Shown: positions 1 through 8,954 of the stretch, piece by piece | Layout: each line of letters starts with the position of its first letter | How positions within the stretch are numbered: the stretch's first letter is position 1 | Assembly (NCBI GenBank): GCA_030039005.1 | Contig: JASHQT010000524.1 | Span: 1 to 35,809 of the forward strand | DNA length: 35,809 bases | Source: Bryobacteraceae bacterium | Lineage (GTDB): Bacteria > Acidobacteriota > Terriglobia > Bryobacterales > Bryobacteraceae | Reading direction: 5' to 3' | Notes under the pieces: model-generated | Database searches by the model: none | Seen by the model: only the letters and a program-made list of their open reading frames with translations | Told to the model about the DNA's origin: nothing | Position numbers and translations under genes: made by a program

Positions 1-1274
1 GCGTCCAGCGCAGGGTCCTTGCCCGCGAGCAAAGCTTCTCGCGTCACGGGCGTTTCCACGTCGGGCGTCACTCCGAGCCCCTCCAGCGGCTTGCCGCCTT
101 CGGAAACATAATTGGCGATGGCGTACTGAAACCCGTCGCCATTAGGAAGCCTTTCGAATACTGACGGCAGCGCGGCGGCGGCCGTGTGGGTTCCGAAGAT
201 GCGCGCGCGCCCCAGGTCCTTCAATCCTTCGGCCATGATCTCGGATGTGGAAGCTGACGTGCCGTCGACGAGGATGGCGAGCGGTCCCAAGAACGCGTCG
301 AGCCGGGGATTCACCACGAAGCTGAGGGTCGCGCTGCGCATGTACAAAGTCCCGAGCTTCAGATTGGGCTGGGAAATGAACCAGCCGGCCATGCCCATGG
401 CCATGGCGCCGATACCGCCCGGGTTGCCGCGCAGATCGACGATAAACCCATCGCATTTGGTGCACGCTTCTACTGCTTTGCCGAACGCCGTCATCAAACC
501 CTGACCGTTCAGGAACACGTTAAACGCCACGTACTGGATGTTTCCGCCTCCCACGCGCGAAGAATTGAACCAGACATGCATGGGAGTGAGATAACCAAAC
601 TCCACGCGATCGCCCTTGGGTTTGCCTTGCGCCAAAGTTTTGTTGACGGGCTTGCCCGCGCCGTCGAGAAATTCCACTTCGACTGGCGCGGCGCCCTCGC
701 CTTGCAAGCGGCCTAAAATCGCCCTTCGCAGCATGAGATCGCGCAACGAGGAACCGGCGTAGGCCTGGTTCAATTGCACCACGATGGGCGCGAGATCCAC
801 CTCATGTCCGGCGGAGGCGATCTTCACGATCTCCCATCCGGGCCGCACGCCCTCCTTGGACGCCGATGAATCCGGCTGCACGGATGTGACCAGCACGCTT
901 GCGCCCACCACGCGCACGTCGATGCCGGTGGTGGTATCGCCGCTGCGCGCGTTGTCCACGTTCGAATACACATCGCCGGGAACAACACCGAAGTGCGTTT
1001 CGTGCAAACGGCCGAGCATGTCATTCAGGACGGCGCGTGCAGCGTCCATGCTGTCCGCCGCTTCGATCTTCGGGCGAAACTCGTCGTGGATGGCCTGCCA
1101 GTCCAGGCCCCCGGGCTGGCTTTGCCAGTGCTTGTCGCGGATGGTAGTCCAGACGTACTCGAAAGACTGGATGTTCAGTTGGCGCTGTTCCGGCGTGAGG
1201 GCCGCGGCCAGCGGATTTCCGATCAGGAACACCGCCGCGACGATCGCAATGCGGATCATCGTCGCCACCGCCAT
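1..1274 (-). CDS. S41-family peptidase with PDZ-like domain, exported, C-terminus off the window
   Basis: Reads off the left edge; about 424 residues are visible. The N-terminus is a signal peptide (IRIAIVAAVFLIGNPLAAA). A PDZ-like segment follows at about residues 110-160 (GIDVRVVGASVLVTSVQPDS). The S41 protease core holds the Gly-rich DLRGNPGGIG stretch and the nucleophile motif TSASTSEIMAEGLKD near residue 340. The Ser three residues before the second SE is the expected nucleophile by comparison with Tsp/CtpA. The Lys found in CtpA-type enzymes is missing: the loop reads GTHTAAAALPS, as in the tricorn/IRBP-like branch. Start ambiguous: ATG at 1274 (MAVATMIRI) or in-frame ATG at 1259 (MIRIA), which leaves a cleaner signal peptide. 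It lies 7 bp behind the zinc-ribbon gene, probably the same transcript. Substrate unknown. Confidence 0.85.
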   Translation of the reverse strand, partial: MAVATMIRIAIVAAVFLIGNPLAAALTPEQRQLNIQSFEYVWTTIRDKHWQSQPGGLDWQAIHDEFRPKIEAADSMDAARAVLNDMLGRLHETHFGVVPGDVYSNVDNARSGDTTTGIDVRVVGASVLVTSVQPDSSASKEGVRPGWEIVKIASAGHEVDLAPIVVQLNQAYAGSSLRDLMLRRAILGRLQGEGAAPVEVEFLDGAGKPVNKTLAQGKPKGDRVEFGYLTPMHVWFNSSRVGGGNIQYVAFNVFLNGQGLMTAFGKAVEACTKCDGFIVDLRGNPGGIGAMAMGMAGWFISQPNLKLGTLYMRSATLSFVVNPRLDAFLGPLAILVDGTSASTSEIMAEGLKDLGRARIFGTHTAAAALPSVFERLPNGDGFQYAIANYVSEGGKPLEGLGVTPDVETPVTREALLAGKDPALD

Positions 1275-1281
1275 CGTCGGG

Positions 1282-1953
1282 CTACGAGCCTTCCTTTTCG
1301 AGAAGCTTCGCGCCGAGCGCGCCGCCGATCATGGGAAGCGCCGTCAGAATGACGAAGAAAAGCATCAGGTACAGGACCAGCATGGCGGCGATCATCGCGG
1401 GATTGTTCAATGCCTGCCGCACCACCTCCCAGCGCGGATCGTTGGGCGAAAGCTGCGCTTCCAGTTGCTTTTCCAAGCCGCCCTGGCTCGAGACCGCTAC
1501 CATCGCGATAGTGAAGATGACGCTCACCAGAATGAAGCAAAAGATGCCCGTGATCCAGCCCATCCGCGCACCGCTGCGGGCGGTCAAAACCTGCCCTGTC
1601 CGACGGCTATACAGGTACACGGCCAGGAAACCGGCGGCGATGAAAGCGAGCGGCAAACGAAGCGCCACGAAGGGAATCGGCAGCATGCTGACCAGAACCG
1701 CGACTGCCGCTGCAATGAATCCCATGCGCACGGCCAAGCGATTGTGAAAACCGATGTCGGCAGGGGCTTCCAGGCGCGGGATGGGCGCCGGTGGCGGGGC
1801 TTCTACAGGCGGGGGCGCGTCTGGGGAGGTTTCGGAAGTCTCCAGGCCGGGATAATCGTACTGGGGCTTTCCACACTTGTGGCAAAACCGCGCGTCCGGC
1901 GGCAACTGCGCTCCGCAAGTGCAGCGCTCAGGCACGACTTCAGTTTGACACAC
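1282..1953 (-). CDS. Zinc-ribbon membrane protein of unknown function
   Basis: 223 residues. The N-terminus has a zinc ribbon with two Cys pairs (CTCG and CHKC, within residues 11-27). A Pro-rich linker (PDAPPPVEAPPPAPIP) follows, then four likely transmembrane segments: about 78-95 (FIAAAVAVLVSMLPIPFV), 100-115, 133-155 (WITGIFCFILVSVIFTIAMV) and 190-212. This layout is common in uncharacterised bacterial proteins; no specific family or substrate can be named. The start is GTG at 1953 with AGGGA about 9 nt upstream; an in-frame GTG at 1935 is the alternative. It sits between cmk and the S41 peptidase on the same strand, so it is probably the middle gene of a three-gene unit. Confidence 0.75.
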   Translation of the reverse strand: MCQTEVVPERCTCGAQLPPDARFCHKCGKPQYDYPGLETSETSPDAPPPVEAPPPAPIPRLEAPADIGFHNRLAVRMGFIAAAVAVLVSMLPIPFVALRLPLAFIAAGFLAVYLYSRRTGQVLTARSGARMGWITGIFCFILVSVIFTIAMVAVSSQGGLEKQLEAQLSPNDPRWEVVRQALNNPAMIAAMLVLYLMLFFVILTALPMIGGALGAKLLEKEGS

Positions 1954-1999
1954 GCTATTCGTCCCTGTGTAACCGCTCCTAACTGCCTTCGCGAGGGCC

Positions 2000-2692
2000 T
2001 CAGTGCGTACGTTCGCGGCCGTTTGAGGTGCGCTCGCGGATGATTTTCAGAATGGCGGCTTCCGCTTCATCGATCGTGAGGCCGGTGGTGTCCAAGTAGA
2101 CGGCATCCGGCGCCTGCACCAAAGGCGATTCCGCGCGGCCCCGGTCGCGCTGGTCGCGCTCCCGAATCTGCTGCTTGACGACATTCGCCGGGAGCGCGGA
2201 CTCATTGGCGCGCCGCGTTGCGCGCTCCTCGGGGTGCGCATCCAGAAAAATCTTGACCGTAGCATCGGGAAAAACCACTGTGCCGATGTCGCGGCCTTCC
2301 ATCACCACCGACGTCCGAGCTCCAATCTCGCGCTGTTTTTCCACCAGCGCTCGCCGCACGGCCGGTATTAGCGAAACTTCCGATGCCGCCTGGCTGACCT
2401 CCGGAGTCCGGATGGCCGCCGTAACGTCTTCGTTGTTTAACAGGACAACGCTGTCGCCTGGACCAAACTCAATGTGCGCGGCGTTGGCCAGTTGCTCCAA
2501 GCGGTGCATGTCCGACGGCGGCACATTCGTGCGCAGCGCCCACAGAGCCACCGCGCGATACATCGCGCCGGTGTCGACGTACAGAAATCCGAGCTTCTCC
2601 GCGATGCGGCGCGCCAGCGTGCTTTTACCCGCTCCGGCCGGACCATCGATCGCAATCGTGATTCGTTTGGTCAAATTATCATAAAAGCACAT
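2000..2692 (-). CDS. cmk: Cytidylate kinase
   Basis: Phosphorylates CMP/dCMP with ATP in the cytosolic pyrimidine nucleotide pathway. Visible hallmarks: P-loop IDGPAGAGKSTLARR, the DTGAMYRA nucleotide-monophosphate segment, the MEGRDIGTVVFPDA motif and the Arg-rich lid (ERATRRANE, RERDQRDRGR). Length is normal for the family (about 224-230 residues). The open frame continues to 2740, but those extra residues are not family-like. Start choices are ATG at 2692 (MCFYDNLTKRITIAIDG) or TTG at 2674, which would give the more usual MTKRITIAIDG start; neither has a Shine-Dalgarno. The ATG at 2692 overlaps, base for base, the start codon of the divergent nuclease gene at 2691. Followed 46 bp later by the zinc-ribbon gene. 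Confidence 0.93.
   Translation of the reverse strand: MCFYDNLTKRITIAIDGPAGAGKSTLARRIAEKLGFLYVDTGAMYRAVALWALRTNVPPSDMHRLEQLANAAHIEFGPGDSVVLLNNEDVTAAIRTPEVSQAASEVSLIPAVRRALVEKQREIGARTSVVMEGRDIGTVVFPDATVKIFLDAHPEERATRRANESALPANVVKQQIRERDQRDRGRAESPLVQAPDAVYLDTTGLTIDEAEAAILKIIRERTSNGRERTH
2677..2690. promoter_or_regulatory. Possible bidirectional leaderless promoter core between cmk and the nuclease gene
   Basis: A near-palindromic A+T-rich core, TTATCATAA, separates two divergent genes that both lack Shine-Dalgarno sequences. Read rightward it gives TATCAT 8 nt before the ATG at 2691. Read leftward it gives TATGAT 3 nt before the TTG at 2674. No convincing -35 hexamer is seen on either side, so this is weak evidence. 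Confidence 0.3.
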
Positions 2693-5297
2693 GCAAGAGG
2701 ATATTTTCCGTGCGCTCGAAGCGGGCGCGACGGTGATCACGGCCGGCCGCCGCCTAGCGCGATTCCTGGCTCGCGATTATCATGCGCTGCAAATCGCGCG
2801 CGGGCGTAACGTTTGGAGCCGCCCCGACATCCTGCCGTTCGGCGCATATCTTGAACGAACCTGGAACGAATGGCTCGCGTGCTACGGCGACGAAAATACT
2901 CCACGCTTGCTGGATGATCTTCAAGAGCAGGCGCTCTGGGAGCGCGTGATTCGAGCGGCGCCCGAAGGCGAGACATTGCTGCAGATCGCTCAGGCGGCGC
3001 GGCAAGCGAGCGAGACCTGGCAGCTCGTCATCGAATATCGCCTGCCCGTGGATGGAAGCTATGCGGCCGCCGAGGATTGGTCGGCGTTTGCCGCCTGGTC
3101 GCGGGAGTTTCGCGGGCTGTGCCGAAGACAAGGCTGGCTCGAGCGCGCCAGGCTCGCGGATTTCCTGCAGGAAAAGATCCGTGGGGGCGATGTGAACCTG
3201 CCCAACGCGGTGTTTGCCGCCGGGTTCGCCTCCGGTATCGATGACATGACGCCGCAGCAGGCTGAGTTTTTCGATGCGCTGGGCGAATGGCAGCCGATCG
3301 CGACATCGAGTGATTCTCCCACTCCCGAACGGCGCAAGCTGCGCGATTCCACGCGCAGGAAACTGCGCGATTCCAATGACGAGATCCGCAGTGCGGCGAC
3401 CTGGGCACGCAACCTGCTCGAAGAGGATCCCGCAACACAAATCGGTATTGTTGTCGTTCCCGATCTCACGCGCTCCCGCGCCACCATCGAGCGAATTCTG
3501 AGGGAGGTTCTCGCGCCCGGAACCCGCCGCGCTGATCGCGGGGGCGCGTTTCATCTTTCCGTGGGACCGCGTCTGGAGGAGCATCCGCTGGTCCATGCGG
3601 CGCTTCAACTACTCGAATTCGCCCGCGGCAAACTGCCGCTGCCGCGCGTGGGAATGCTGCTGCGGTCGCCCTTTCTCGGCGGAGCCGAAACCGAATGGAG
3701 CAAGCGCGCGCAACTCGATGCCAAGCTGCGAAAGAACGGCGTATGGGACGTAAGCCTCACCCGCTTGTTCGAAGAAGCCGGAAGCTGTCCGCAACTCCAG
3801 CGCCTGTTGCGGCGCGCCGAAAAGCAGCTTCGCGAAATTCCGCAAGCACAGCCGCCCAGCCACTGGCGCCCGGATTTCGAAGATTTGCTCGGAGCCTTCG
3901 GATGGCCGGGCGAGCGCGCGCTCGCAAGCGATGAATTTCAGGCGATGGCCCGCTGGCGCGAGCTGCTATCCAGCTTCGCGTCGGTGGAGGCCGTTGCGCC
4001 CGCGATGAGTCTCGCGCAGACGATCGACTGGCTGCGCCGGCAGTGCGCGGAAACCCGTTTTCAAGTGGAGGACGAAGGCGCACCCGTACAGGTGATGGGG
4101 ATGCTGGAGGCCTCCGGCCTGCACTTCGATCATCTTTGGATCATGGGGCTGCACGATGACGCACTGCCCGCCCCTGCGAATCCCAATCCATTTCTTCCGG
4201 TCTCCTTGCAGCGCCAACACCGTCTTCCGCGCTCCTCGGCCGAGCGTGAGCTCGAGTTCGCGGGCAAACTGCTGGATCAACTTCTCCGAAGCGCGCCGGA
4301 TGTGGTGTTGAGTTATCCGGCCACGGACGGCGATCGAGCGCTGCTGCCGAGCCCTTTGATTACGGGCGACTGGCTAGAACCGGGCGAAGTGCAAAGCGAC
4401 CCTTGGACCGCGTGCATGCGCGAGTCCGCGAGCTTCGAAGAGATATCGGATGATACGGCCCCGGCGTTCGCGCCAAGCGATTCCGCGGGCGGCGCATCGC
4501 TCTTCAAAGATATTGCGGCCTGCCCGTTCCGATCCTTTGCGAAACATCGGCTGGGCGCGCGGCCGCTCGACGAAACCGACATTGGATTGAGTTATCGCGA
4601 TCGCGGAACCACGGTCCATCGGGCTCTCGAATTCATCTGGCGCGACCTCGGATCGCAAGCGCGGCTGTTGGAGCGTAGCGAGGCCGAATTGCGGACGCTG
4701 ATCGCCCGGGCGGCCGGCGCCGCCGTCGAAAAACTCGGTCCCGGCATTGGGCGCGATCTCGAAAAACGGCGCTTGCAGAAATTGTTGTGGGAGTGGCTGG
4801 ATCTCGAAAAGGCCCGCGCGCCGTTTTCAATCGCGCAGTTGGAAGACGAACGCGCCGTGGAGATCGGCGGGTTGCGCGTGAAAACGAAAGCCGATCGCGT
4901 GGATACGCTTTCCGACGCGAGCGAAATCATCCTCGATTACAAAACCGGCCAGGTGGACCTAGGCGCCTGGGATGGCGGCCGTCCCGATGAACCCCAGCTC
5001 CCTCTCTACTCGGTGACGAATGAGCGGGCGGTGAGCGGTGCGGCTTTCGCTGCCATCCGCACGGGCGAGCTAATGTTCCGCGGGCTCGGTGCAGCTCTGC
5101 CGGAGGTGGCCAAAATGAAGATGCATCCGCCGCTTCCCTTTGACGTCCAGATCACCGAATGGCGGCGGGTCCTGGAGCGTTTAGCGCAAACTTATCGAGC
5201 GGGCGAGGCGCGAGTGGATCCGAAACCCGGTGCTTGCGACCATTGCGGTCTGCGCGGTCTGTGCCGGATTCGGGAGATCGAGCATGATCGCCGATAG
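2691..5297 (+). CDS. AddB-like PD-(D/E)XK nuclease / inactive-helicase subunit
   Basis: 868 residues, the partner of the UvrD-like helicase that follows. The N-terminal half resembles AddB/RecC-like helicase folds. The C-terminal nuclease has the LDYKTGQ motif near residue 750. Four cysteines, one at about 611 (AACPFRSF) and three at 849, 852 and 858 (CDHCGLRGLC), match the split Cys arrangement that holds an iron-sulfur cluster in AddB and Dna2-type nucleases. Expected role (family knowledge): end resection of double-strand breaks with its helicase partner. Residues about 213-228 contain an internal duplicated octapeptide (RRKLRDST/RRKLRDSN) not expected in the family. Overlaps the helicase gene by 14 nt, so the two are translationally coupled. 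Confidence 0.88.
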   Translation: MQEDIFRALEAGATVITAGRRLARFLARDYHALQIARGRNVWSRPDILPFGAYLERTWNEWLACYGDENTPRLLDDLQEQALWERVIRAAPEGETLLQIAQAARQASETWQLVIEYRLPVDGSYAAAEDWSAFAAWSREFRGLCRRQGWLERARLADFLQEKIRGGDVNLPNAVFAAGFASGIDDMTPQQAEFFDALGEWQPIATSSDSPTPERRKLRDSTRRKLRDSNDEIRSAATWARNLLEEDPATQIGIVVVPDLTRSRATIERILREVLAPGTRRADRGGAFHLSVGPRLEEHPLVHAALQLLEFARGKLPLPRVGMLLRSPFLGGAETEWSKRAQLDAKLRKNGVWDVSLTRLFEEAGSCPQLQRLLRRAEKQLREIPQAQPPSHWRPDFEDLLGAFGWPGERALASDEFQAMARWRELLSSFASVEAVAPAMSLAQTIDWLRRQCAETRFQVEDEGAPVQVMGMLEASGLHFDHLWIMGLHDDALPAPANPNPFLPVSLQRQHRLPRSSAERELEFAGKLLDQLLRSAPDVVLSYPATDGDRALLPSPLITGDWLEPGEVQSDPWTACMRESASFEEISDDTAPAFAPSDSAGGASLFKDIAACPFRSFAKHRLGARPLDETDIGLSYRDRGTTVHRALEFIWRDLGSQARLLERSEAELRTLIARAAGAAVEKLGPGIGRDLEKRRLQKLLWEWLDLEKARAPFSIAQLEDERAVEIGGLRVKTKADRVDTLSDASEIILDYKTGQVDLGAWDGGRPDEPQLPLYSVTNERAVSGAAFAAIRTGELMFRGLGAALPEVAKMKMHPPLPFDVQITEWRRVLERLAQTYRAGEARVDPKPGACDHCGLRGLCRIREIEHDRR
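3330..3375 (+). repeat. Two-copy 24-bp tandem repeat inside the AddB-like gene
   Basis: Two imperfect copies with a 24-bp period both end in CTGCGCGATTCCA. They add the repeated peptide RRKLRDS in frame. It lies in a linker just before the conserved EIRSAATWARNLL segment. Confidence 0.7.
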
Positions 5298-8200
5298 CGC
5301 GGCGCGCCACACGGCGCTCGACGTTGCACGGTCTTTTATCGTGCAGGCGCCGGCCGGATCGGGCAAAACCGAGCTGTTGATCCAGCGCTACTTGAAGTTG
5401 CTTGAGACCGTGGATGCGCCCGATGCCGTGGTCGCGATCACGTTTACTCGGAAGGCCGCGGGCGAAATGCGCTTACGAGTGATCGAAGCTTTGCGGGCGG
5501 CCCGCGGTGGCGCCGAACCTGAAGCCGAGCACGAACGGCTGACGTTCCAGATCGCCCGCGACGTGTTGGATCGAGACCGGCAATTCGGCTGGGATCTGTT
5601 GCGCAATCCCGCGCGCCTGCGCATCGAGACTATCGACGCTTTGTGCGCATCTATCACGCGGCGCATGCCGTGGCTCGCGCGTTTTGGAGCCATGCCGGAA
5701 ATTACCGAAAAGGCCGAGGAGTTGTATCGCGAAGCCGCGCGCAATACCCTGACGCACCTGGAGAGCGGCCACGAAGGTTTGGCCGATCTTCTGCTGCATC
5801 TGGATAACGACTTCCAACGGGCCCGCCAGCTCATCGTCGAGATGCTGGAGCGGCGCGACCAATGGCTGCGCCACGCCGGCGCAGCCTCGCAACAGGACCT
5901 CGAACATTCTCTCGAGCGGGTGATTGCCGATGAACTGGCCCAAGTGCGCGAGATGTTCCCGGAGCACGCGCTGGCCGAAATCGTGTTCTTGTGCGATCTG
6001 GCGCGCTTCCCCGAACCACGGTGGGAGCATCTGAATGAATGGGCAGTTATCATCGATTTGCTGTTAACCACGGAAGGCAAACTGCGCAAGCGGCCGGCTC
6101 ACCCGCTGAAAACCCGCTGCGAGGATCTGTACGCGGTCCTGCGAAATGAAGAAACTCTGCTCGAATCGCTGCACCGGATTCGGAAGCTGCCGGATCCACA
6201 CTTCACCGAAACGCAATGGCAGGCGGTAGAATCGGCGGTGTCCGTCCTGAAGCTCGCGGTTGCCGAATTGCAATTGGTTTTTCGCGAGCGCGGCCGCGTT
6301 GATTTTGCCGAGCTGGCGATCCGCGCGTCGCGGGCCTTGGGCGAAGCGGACGAGCCGGAGGATTTGGCCTTGGCGCTCGGTGCGCGCATTCGCCACGTTC
6401 TGATCGATGAATTTCAAGATACTTCCGTCACGCAGTTCGAGCTGATCGAAAAACTGACCGCGGGGTGGGAGCCGGGCGACGGGCGAACACTCTTCCTGGT
6501 GGGCGATCCGATGCAATCCATTTATCGCTTCCGCCAGGCCGACGTAGGCCTCTTTCTCAAAGCGCGCAGCGAAGGCATTGGCGCGATGCGGCTGGAGCCT
6601 TTGAAACTCGGGGTGAATTTCCGCTCGCAGCCGGAAATCGTAGAGTGGACCAACCGGACGTTCGAATCGATCTTCCCGCCCGCCGACGATCTGGAATCCG
6701 GCGCCATCGCGTACTCGGCCAGCGTGCCGGGCGTTCGCGGCGCGGAAGCCCGAGTTGGCATTCACTCGTTCCGCGAAGCGCAGGAAGAGGCGGATCGCGT
6801 GATGGAGCTGGTCGCCTTTCCCGACGCCGGCACTACGGCGGTATTGGTGCGTTCGCGCGCGCACTTGATCGAGATCGTCGCCCACTTACGGCGCCGGCGC
6901 ATCGCGTTTCAGGCCATTGAGATCGATCAACTCGGCGAGCGGCAGGTGATCGAAGACCTGATGGCGCTGACTTTCGCGCTGCTGCACGCGGCCGACCGCG
7001 TCTCCTGGCTCGCGATTCTGCGTGCGCCCTGGTGCGGTCTCACACTCGAGGATTTGCACGCGCTCGCCGCGGAAGATCACCACGCCACGGTTTGGGATTT
7101 GCTGCATCGCCACCAGCAGGCTTTGAGCGAGGACGGCCGCCAACGAATCGAGAGAATTTTTCCTGCCATCGAAGTGGCCTTGGCGGCGCGCGGGCGCCAG
7201 CCGCTGCGGGAATGGGTGGAAACCACCTGGTTACAGCTCGGCGGACCTGCGTGCGTGGAGGATGAAACGGCGCTGGAAGACGCCGCGGCGTACTTCGATC
7301 TGCTGGAACAAGTGGCCCAGGGCGCCGATCTGGCCGATGTCGATCGTTTTCGTGATCAAGTCAATGCGCTGTTTGCACAGCCCAACGCCGCCGCCGGCAA
7401 TGGCCTGCAATTGATGACCATCCACAAGGCCAAGGGATTGGAATTCGACACCGTGATTCTGCCTGGGCTGAACGCCGTGCCGCGCTCCGACGATCAGCGC
7501 TTGCTGTTGTGGCTGGAGCATCGCGGCGAATTCCTGCTCGCGCCCATCGGCGAATCGGGAGGCGAGAAGGATCCGATCTACGGGTATCTGGCGAGCATCG
7601 AGCGGCGCAAGTCCGAGCAGGAAACCACGCGCTTGTTGTATGTTGCGGCCACGCGCGCCCGCCGGAACTTGCATCTGCTGGCGGCGCTGGAGACCAAGAC
7701 GGACGGCACCATCGCGCGCCCGAAGTCCAGCTCTTTTTTGAAGCTGCTTTGGCCAGCGCTGGGCGAGCAATTCGCGCATCCCGCTTCCGGCGAGCGTGGG
7801 GAAAGAGCGGAGTCGCGCCAAATCATCCGCCGGTTTCGCTCCGGCTGGCGTGTTCCGGCGCCGCCTGCGCCGGTCATTTTCAAGAGGATCGAGCGCACCC
7901 GCACATCTGAAGTCCTGGTTGAATGGGCGAGCGAACGCGCGCGGCTTGCCGGAGCGGCTTTGCATGTGTTCCTGCAACGCCTCGCGCGCGAGGGCCTGGA
8001 TTCCTGGGATGAGACCGCGGTACTCGCCAAGCGCGGAGCTTATCGCGCGGTACTGGTGAACCTGGGTGTGCCGCCGGGTGATCTCGACTGGGCCGTGGAA
8101 CGAGTGGAGTCGGGCCTGCTTCGAGCCCTGCGCGACCCGCGTGGCCGCTGGGTGCTCCATGGTCACACCGAAGCCGCGAGCGAGCTCCCCGTGGCGGGAT

Positions 8201-8493
8201 TAATCGAAGGCCAATTATGCGAGGGCGTGATCGACCGCACGTTTATCGACGAAAACGGCGTGCGCTGGATTATTGACTTTAAGACCAGCACGCACGACGG
8301 CACTGGCCTGGAGAATTTTCTCGAGCAGGAAAAGGAGCGCTATCGCGAGCAACTGGAGCGCTACGCCCGCTTGGTGAGCAAGCGCGAAGAGCGTCCCATT
8401 CGCTTAGGACTTTATTTCCCCCTAATCGGTCAATGGTTGGAATGGGCCGCTTCCGTGCCTTTGCGGCGGCAAGCGCTGCTGTTCGAAATGTAG
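5284..8493 (+). CDS. AddA-like UvrD/RecB-family ATP-dependent helicase-nuclease
   Basis: 1069 residues. The superfamily 1 helicase motifs appear in order: Walker A QAPAGSGKTE (about residue 21), motif Ia ITFTRKAAGEM, motif II HVLIDEFQDTS, motif III VGDPMQSIYRFRQADV, motif IV LGVNFRSQPEIV, motif V LMTIHKAKGLEFDTV and motif VI LLYVAATRARRNLHLL. A C-terminal PD-(D/E)XK nuclease site (WIIDFKTSTHDG) marks it as AddA/RecB-like rather than plain UvrD. The start at 5284 has GGGAG 7-8 nt upstream; the longer frame beginning at 5230 lies inside the upstream gene. With the nuclease gene it forms an AddAB-type break-processing complex (inference from order and domains). Confidence 0.93.
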   Translation: MIADSAARHTALDVARSFIVQAPAGSGKTELLIQRYLKLLETVDAPDAVVAITFTRKAAGEMRLRVIEALRAARGGAEPEAEHERLTFQIARDVLDRDRQFGWDLLRNPARLRIETIDALCASITRRMPWLARFGAMPEITEKAEELYREAARNTLTHLESGHEGLADLLLHLDNDFQRARQLIVEMLERRDQWLRHAGAASQQDLEHSLERVIADELAQVREMFPEHALAEIVFLCDLARFPEPRWEHLNEWAVIIDLLLTTEGKLRKRPAHPLKTRCEDLYAVLRNEETLLESLHRIRKLPDPHFTETQWQAVESAVSVLKLAVAELQLVFRERGRVDFAELAIRASRALGEADEPEDLALALGARIRHVLIDEFQDTSVTQFELIEKLTAGWEPGDGRTLFLVGDPMQSIYRFRQADVGLFLKARSEGIGAMRLEPLKLGVNFRSQPEIVEWTNRTFESIFPPADDLESGAIAYSASVPGVRGAEARVGIHSFREAQEEADRVMELVAFPDAGTTAVLVRSRAHLIEIVAHLRRRRIAFQAIEIDQLGERQVIEDLMALTFALLHAADRVSWLAILRAPWCGLTLEDLHALAAEDHHATVWDLLHRHQQALSEDGRQRIERIFPAIEVALAARGRQPLREWVETTWLQLGGPACVEDETALEDAAAYFDLLEQVAQGADLADVDRFRDQVNALFAQPNAAAGNGLQLMTIHKAKGLEFDTVILPGLNAVPRSDDQRLLLWLEHRGEFLLAPIGESGGEKDPIYGYLASIERRKSEQETTRLLYVAATRARRNLHLLAALETKTDGTIARPKSSSFLKLLWPALGEQFAHPASGERGERAESRQIIRRFRSGWRVPAPPAPVIFKRIERTRTSEVLVEWASERARLAGAALHVFLQRLAREGLDSWDETAVLAKRGAYRAVLVNLGVPPGDLDWAVERVESGLLRALRDPRGRWVLHGHTEAASELPVAGLIEGQLCEGVIDRTFIDENGVRWIIDFKTSTHDGTGLENFLEQEKERYREQLERYARLVSKREERPIRLGLYFPLIGQWLEWAASVPLRRQALLFEM

Positions 8494-8498
8494 CTCAC

Positions 8499-8507
8499 TG
8501 TTAAAAT
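8499..8507 (+). promoter_or_regulatory. Extended -10 box upstream of msrB
   Basis: TGTTAAAAT fits the extended -10 pattern (TGnTAnAAT) 24 nt before the msrB start. It would give a short leader carrying AAGGGA. No good -35 was found. Confidence 0.4.
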
Positions 8508-8531
8508 GAAATCGCGCTGAAGGGAACAAAT

Positions 8532-8927
8532 ATGGCCGAGATCAAGAAATCCGACGAAGAGTGGCGCAAGCAGCTTACGCCCGAGCAGTACGCGGTGACG
8601 CGGCACAAGGGTACTGAGCCGGCCTTCACCGGCAGGTATTGGGACAACCACGAGCACGGCACCTACAAGTGCGTCTGCTGCGGGACTCCGCTGTTTGAAT
8701 CCGACACCAAGTACGATTCGGGCACCGGATGGCCGAGCTTCTGGTCGCCGGTCTCGGCGGAAAACGTGCGCATGGAAGCGGACACCAGCCACGGCATGCG
8801 GCGGGTGGAGGTGCTGTGCGGCAAGTGCGACGCGCATCTGGGCCACGTATTCGACGACGGCCCCAAACCCACCGGCGAACGTTACTGTATGAACTCAGCC
8901 GCGCTCAATTTCGAGAAGAAGAAGTAG
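8532..8927 (+). CDS. msrB: Peptide-methionine (R)-S-oxide reductase MsrB
   Basis: 131 residues. Reduces methionine-R-sulfoxide in proteins. The zinc site is complete: Cys47/Cys50 (YKCVCCG) and Cys96/Cys99 (LCGKC). The substrate motif GTGWPSFW and the catalytic Cys119 in RYCMNSAAL are present. The recycling Cys seen in some members at the CCG region may be Cys49. No signal peptide, so probably cytosolic. AAGGGA sits 6 nt before the ATG. Own promoter likely; it is convergent with the ABC ATPase gene, 27 bp away. Confidence 0.97.
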   Translation: MAEIKKSDEEWRKQLTPEQYAVTRHKGTEPAFTGRYWDNHEHGTYKCVCCGTPLFESDTKYDSGTGWPSFWSPVSAENVRMEADTSHGMRRVEVLCGKCDAHLGHVFDDGPKPTGERYCMNSAALNFEKKK

Positions 8928-8954
8928 CTGGAAATACTTCGTGAGCCGCGGGCG

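Noticed and set aside
784..2043. 419-codon open frame on the plus strand
   Set aside because: Antisense to the S41 peptidase and zinc-ribbon genes; Arg/Ser/His-rich composition with no domain, typical of GC-rich shadow frames.
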